From contig NZ_JBBODF010000001.1 of NCBI RefSeq assembly GCF_038002825.1, forward strand, positions 992,001 to 1,056,000: DNA of 64,000 nt. The letters are read 5' to 3'. Under the pieces are notes generated by a model. The model did not search any database, had not been told where the DNA came from, and saw only the letters and a program-made list of their open reading frames with translations. This stretch comes from Paenibacillus sp. FSL H8-0048 (GTDB lineage Bacteria; Bacillota; Bacilli; Paenibacillales; Paenibacillaceae). Numbering within the stretch: the first letter of the stretch is position 1; every line of letters starts with the position of its first letter. Below, one piece after another: positions 61,919-64,000 of the stretch. The position numbers and the translations under genes were made by a program.

Positions 61919-63982
61919 ATGAAGAAACCTGTTGCAGCAGAACGATTTGAACTGGGCGTCTGCTATTATCCCGAGCACTGGCCTGAATCCATGTGGGCTG
62001 ACGATTACCGCCGTATGATTGAAACCGGATTCACCATTGTACGTCTGGCTGAGTTCGCCTGGTCCATTTTTGAACCGGAAGAAGGCGTGTTTCAATATGA
62101 TCTGTTTGACCGCGCGGTCGACATGGCGCACAGCCACGGGCTGAAGGTCATTCTGGGAACGCCTACGGCCACTCCGCCTGCCTGGCTTACCGAGAAGTAC
62201 CCAGAGTCTCTGAATGTTACTTATGAAGGTGTGACGCTACAGCACGGCATGCGCCGCCATTACAATTACAGCAGTCCCAAATACCGCGAGCTCTGTGCCC
62301 GAATCGTAACGAAGCTCGCTGAACATTACGGCAATCATCCGGGGGTTGTCGGCTGGCAGATTGACAACGAGCTGAACTGTGAGATCAATGTATTCTACTC
62401 GGAGAGTGATCATCAGGCCTTCCGCCTTTGGATTCAGGACAAGTATGTCACCCTGGACAAGCTTAATCAGGCTTGGGGCACGGTGTTCTGGAATCAGACC
62501 TATACGAGCTGGTCACAGGTCTGCCTCACCCGGCCTACCCCTTCACCGAACCAGCCGAACCCTCACCAGGCTCTGGATGAGAAGCGCTTCATCTCAGATA
62601 ACACCATCCATTTCGCCACAATTCAGGCTGATATCCTCCGGGAACTGGCCCCTAATCAGTGGGTGACCACGAACGGTCTGTTCGGACACCTGGACAGCCA
62701 TGAGCTGAATGATCAGCTGCTGGATTTCTTCAGCTATGACTCGTACCCGCAGTTCTCCACCATCGGCTTCGATCCGGCTGAGGTGAACCCGATGCTTGAC
62801 CGCGGCTGGGGATTGTCCCTGTCGGCTGTACGTTCGGTCAGCAGCAACTTCTGTGTCATGGAGCAGCAATCCGGTCCGGGAGGCTGGGTTAACCGGCTGG
62901 ACATGCCTTCACCAAAGCCTGGACAAATGCGGCTCTGGACGTACCAGTCCATCGCCCACGGCGCAGACATGCTGCTCTATTTCCGCTGGCGGACCGCCAC
63001 GATGGGCAATGAGATCTATTGGCATGGCTTGAACGACTACCATAACCAGCCTAACCGGAGAGTTAGAGAGGCGGAGCAGATCGGCCGCGAGCTGGCGAGC
63101 ATCGGTCCGCAGTTCATCGGCAGCCGGACTCAGGCGAGCATTGCCATCGTGCGTGATTATGACAATGAGTGGGACGGGGAATATGATGTCTGGCACGGCC
63201 CGTTCATGTGGCAGAGCAACAAGGAATGGTTCAAGGCTCTGCAGCGGAAGCATATTCCGAATGACGTGCTGTACCTGCGCAGCCATACCACCCTTGCAGA
63301 GCTTGCCCGCTATGAGGTGCTGGTCTACCCGCATCCGGCGATTATGACCGATGATACGGCAGCCCTGCTGGACCAGTATGTACAGCAAGGCGGGAAGCTG
63401 GTCTTCGGCTGCCGCACAGGCTATAAGGATATTACCGGACAATGCTACATGCGGCCTTTTCCCGGAGCGGCGCAGGAGATGTGCGGGGTTACGGTTGAAG
63501 AATTCACGCTGGTCAAAGGAACGCGCAAGCCGACCTCCATCCGGTGGAACCATGACCCTGAAGCGCTGACGGGTGCAGATGCCTTCAATGACATTTTGCA
63601 GGTGGAAGAGGATAGTGTCGAGATTATGGCAACCTATGCGACCGATTACTATGCCGGCAAACCGGCAGTAACCCGTAACACCCGGGGCCAAGGCGAGGTG
63701 TGGTATTACGGGGCTGTGTTCAATGAGCCTGCTGTGCTGCAGATGCTTGGCAGCCTGGGTCTGGTCTCGCCAGCCGCAGATTGGGCGGAGCTGCCGCCTG
63801 AGGTTGAATTGCAGATTCGCTCCACAGGGGAAGACGTCTCTTCCGGTGTTGCGTTCCTGCTCAACTACAGCGAAGAACCGGCACAGATTGTGCTTAAGAC
63901 AGCCAAGACGGATCTCTTAAGCGGCCAGACCCTGTCGGGGAGCTATACGATGGAAGGATTCGGCGTACTGGTGTTGAAATAA
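61919..63982 (+). CDS. Beta-galactosidase, GH42
   Basis: A 687-residue cytoplasmic enzyme hydrolysing terminal beta-galactosides. The N-terminal barrel shows GVCYYPEHWPESMW, RLAEFAWSIFEPEEG, TPTATPPAWL and GWQIDNELNC with acid/base Glu151; the nucleophile is Glu315 in CVMEQQSGPGGW. A trimerisation domain and a C-terminal beta domain follow, giving the standard GH42 layout. GGAGGTT lies just upstream; the second of two adjacent ATGs (61919) has the better spacing. The AraC gene is divergent. No transporter is in the remaining window. Confidence 0.95.
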   Translation: MKKPVAAERFELGVCYYPEHWPESMWADDYRRMIETGFTIVRLAEFAWSIFEPEEGVFQYDLFDRAVDMAHSHGLKVILGTPTATPPAWLTEKYPESLNVTYEGVTLQHGMRRHYNYSSPKYRELCARIVTKLAEHYGNHPGVVGWQIDNELNCEINVFYSESDHQAFRLWIQDKYVTLDKLNQAWGTVFWNQTYTSWSQVCLTRPTPSPNQPNPHQALDEKRFISDNTIHFATIQADILRELAPNQWVTTNGLFGHLDSHELNDQLLDFFSYDSYPQFSTIGFDPAEVNPMLDRGWGLSLSAVRSVSSNFCVMEQQSGPGGWVNRLDMPSPKPGQMRLWTYQSIAHGADMLLYFRWRTATMGNEIYWHGLNDYHNQPNRRVREAEQIGRELASIGPQFIGSRTQASIAIVRDYDNEWDGEYDVWHGPFMWQSNKEWFKALQRKHIPNDVLYLRSHTTLAELARYEVLVYPHPAIMTDDTAALLDQYVQQGGKLVFGCRTGYKDITGQCYMRPFPGAAQEMCGVTVEEFTLVKGTRKPTSIRWNHDPEALTGADAFNDILQVEEDSVEIMATYATDYYAGKPAVTRNTRGQGEVWYYGAVFNEPAVLQMLGSLGLVSPAADWAELPPEVELQIRSTGEDVSSGVAFLLNYSEEPAQIVLKTAKTDLLSGQTLSGSYTMEGFGVLVLK

Positions 63983-64000
63983 CCGTGAACTCCAAAAGGG

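Overview
The window looks like chromosomal DNA of a Paenibacillus-type Firmicute. Supporting signs are strong AGGAGG-type ribosome sites, frequent TTG/GTG starts, two T-box leaders, a CBM56-GH64 beta-1,3-glucanase, a GH42 beta-galactosidase, and many AraC, LysR, GntR, MarR and two-component regulators. No phage, transposase, rRNA or tRNA gene was seen. Most of the window is moderately GC-rich, with an AT-rich accessory patch at about 1.65-4.5 kb.

Layout, 1-15.4 kb: a class I lysyl-tRNA synthetase (cut by the left edge) under a Lys T-box; an AT-rich patch with two secreted proteins and a lipoprotein; a LysR plus MetE-like pair; a phosphodiester glycosidase-like protein; a DUF4303-like protein; GNAT acetyltransferases; a 1049-residue hybrid sensor kinase; a tandem TPM-domain secreted protein; and an aldo/keto reductase. 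15.4-23.3 kb: a complete four-gene Wadjet-type plasmid/DNA-defence operon in the order jetD-jetA-jetB-jetC, tightly overlapped. 23.3-31.8 kb: a dispersed repeat, GNAT, thrS under a T-box, a HAD phosphatase, an unknown protein, GH64 glucanase, MsrA and a TetR regulator. 31.8-36.9 kb: an AraC regulator divergent from four sugar-oxidation genes (three Gfo/Idh/MocA dehydrogenases and one sugar phosphate isomerase/epimerase). 37-41.1 kb: a hexuronate locus (uxaC, a frameshifted GntR regulator, mannonate oxidoreductase) with a 50-bp perfect-palindrome operator. The locus is bracketed by two arrays of 51-bp palindromic repeats in opposite orientation. 41.2-45.4 kb: an ABC transporter and a two-component system. 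45.4-53.1 kb: repeats, NmrA/MarR, a metallophosphoesterase, HIT, hemerythrin, a Nudix-winged-helix protein, a CDF transporter and ferritin. 53.1-64 kb: a NagZ-like lipoprotein, a four-gene export operon (secreted 875-residue protein, ATPase, permease, adaptor), and an AraC regulator divergent from a GH42 beta-galactosidase.

The least ordinary content is (1) the Wadjet operon, whose SMC-like subunit has non-canonical Walker A and B residues, and (2) a set of intergenic repeats that share near-50-bp spacing. The second group comprises two 51-bp arrays; two separate four-site elements with identical 51-62-51 bp spacing; and a roughly 267-bp dispersed element present twice, each copy beside the 3' end of a gene and each containing paired sites 50 bp apart.

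Everything here was read by eye from sequence. Family names come from motif recognition and gene context, not database searches.
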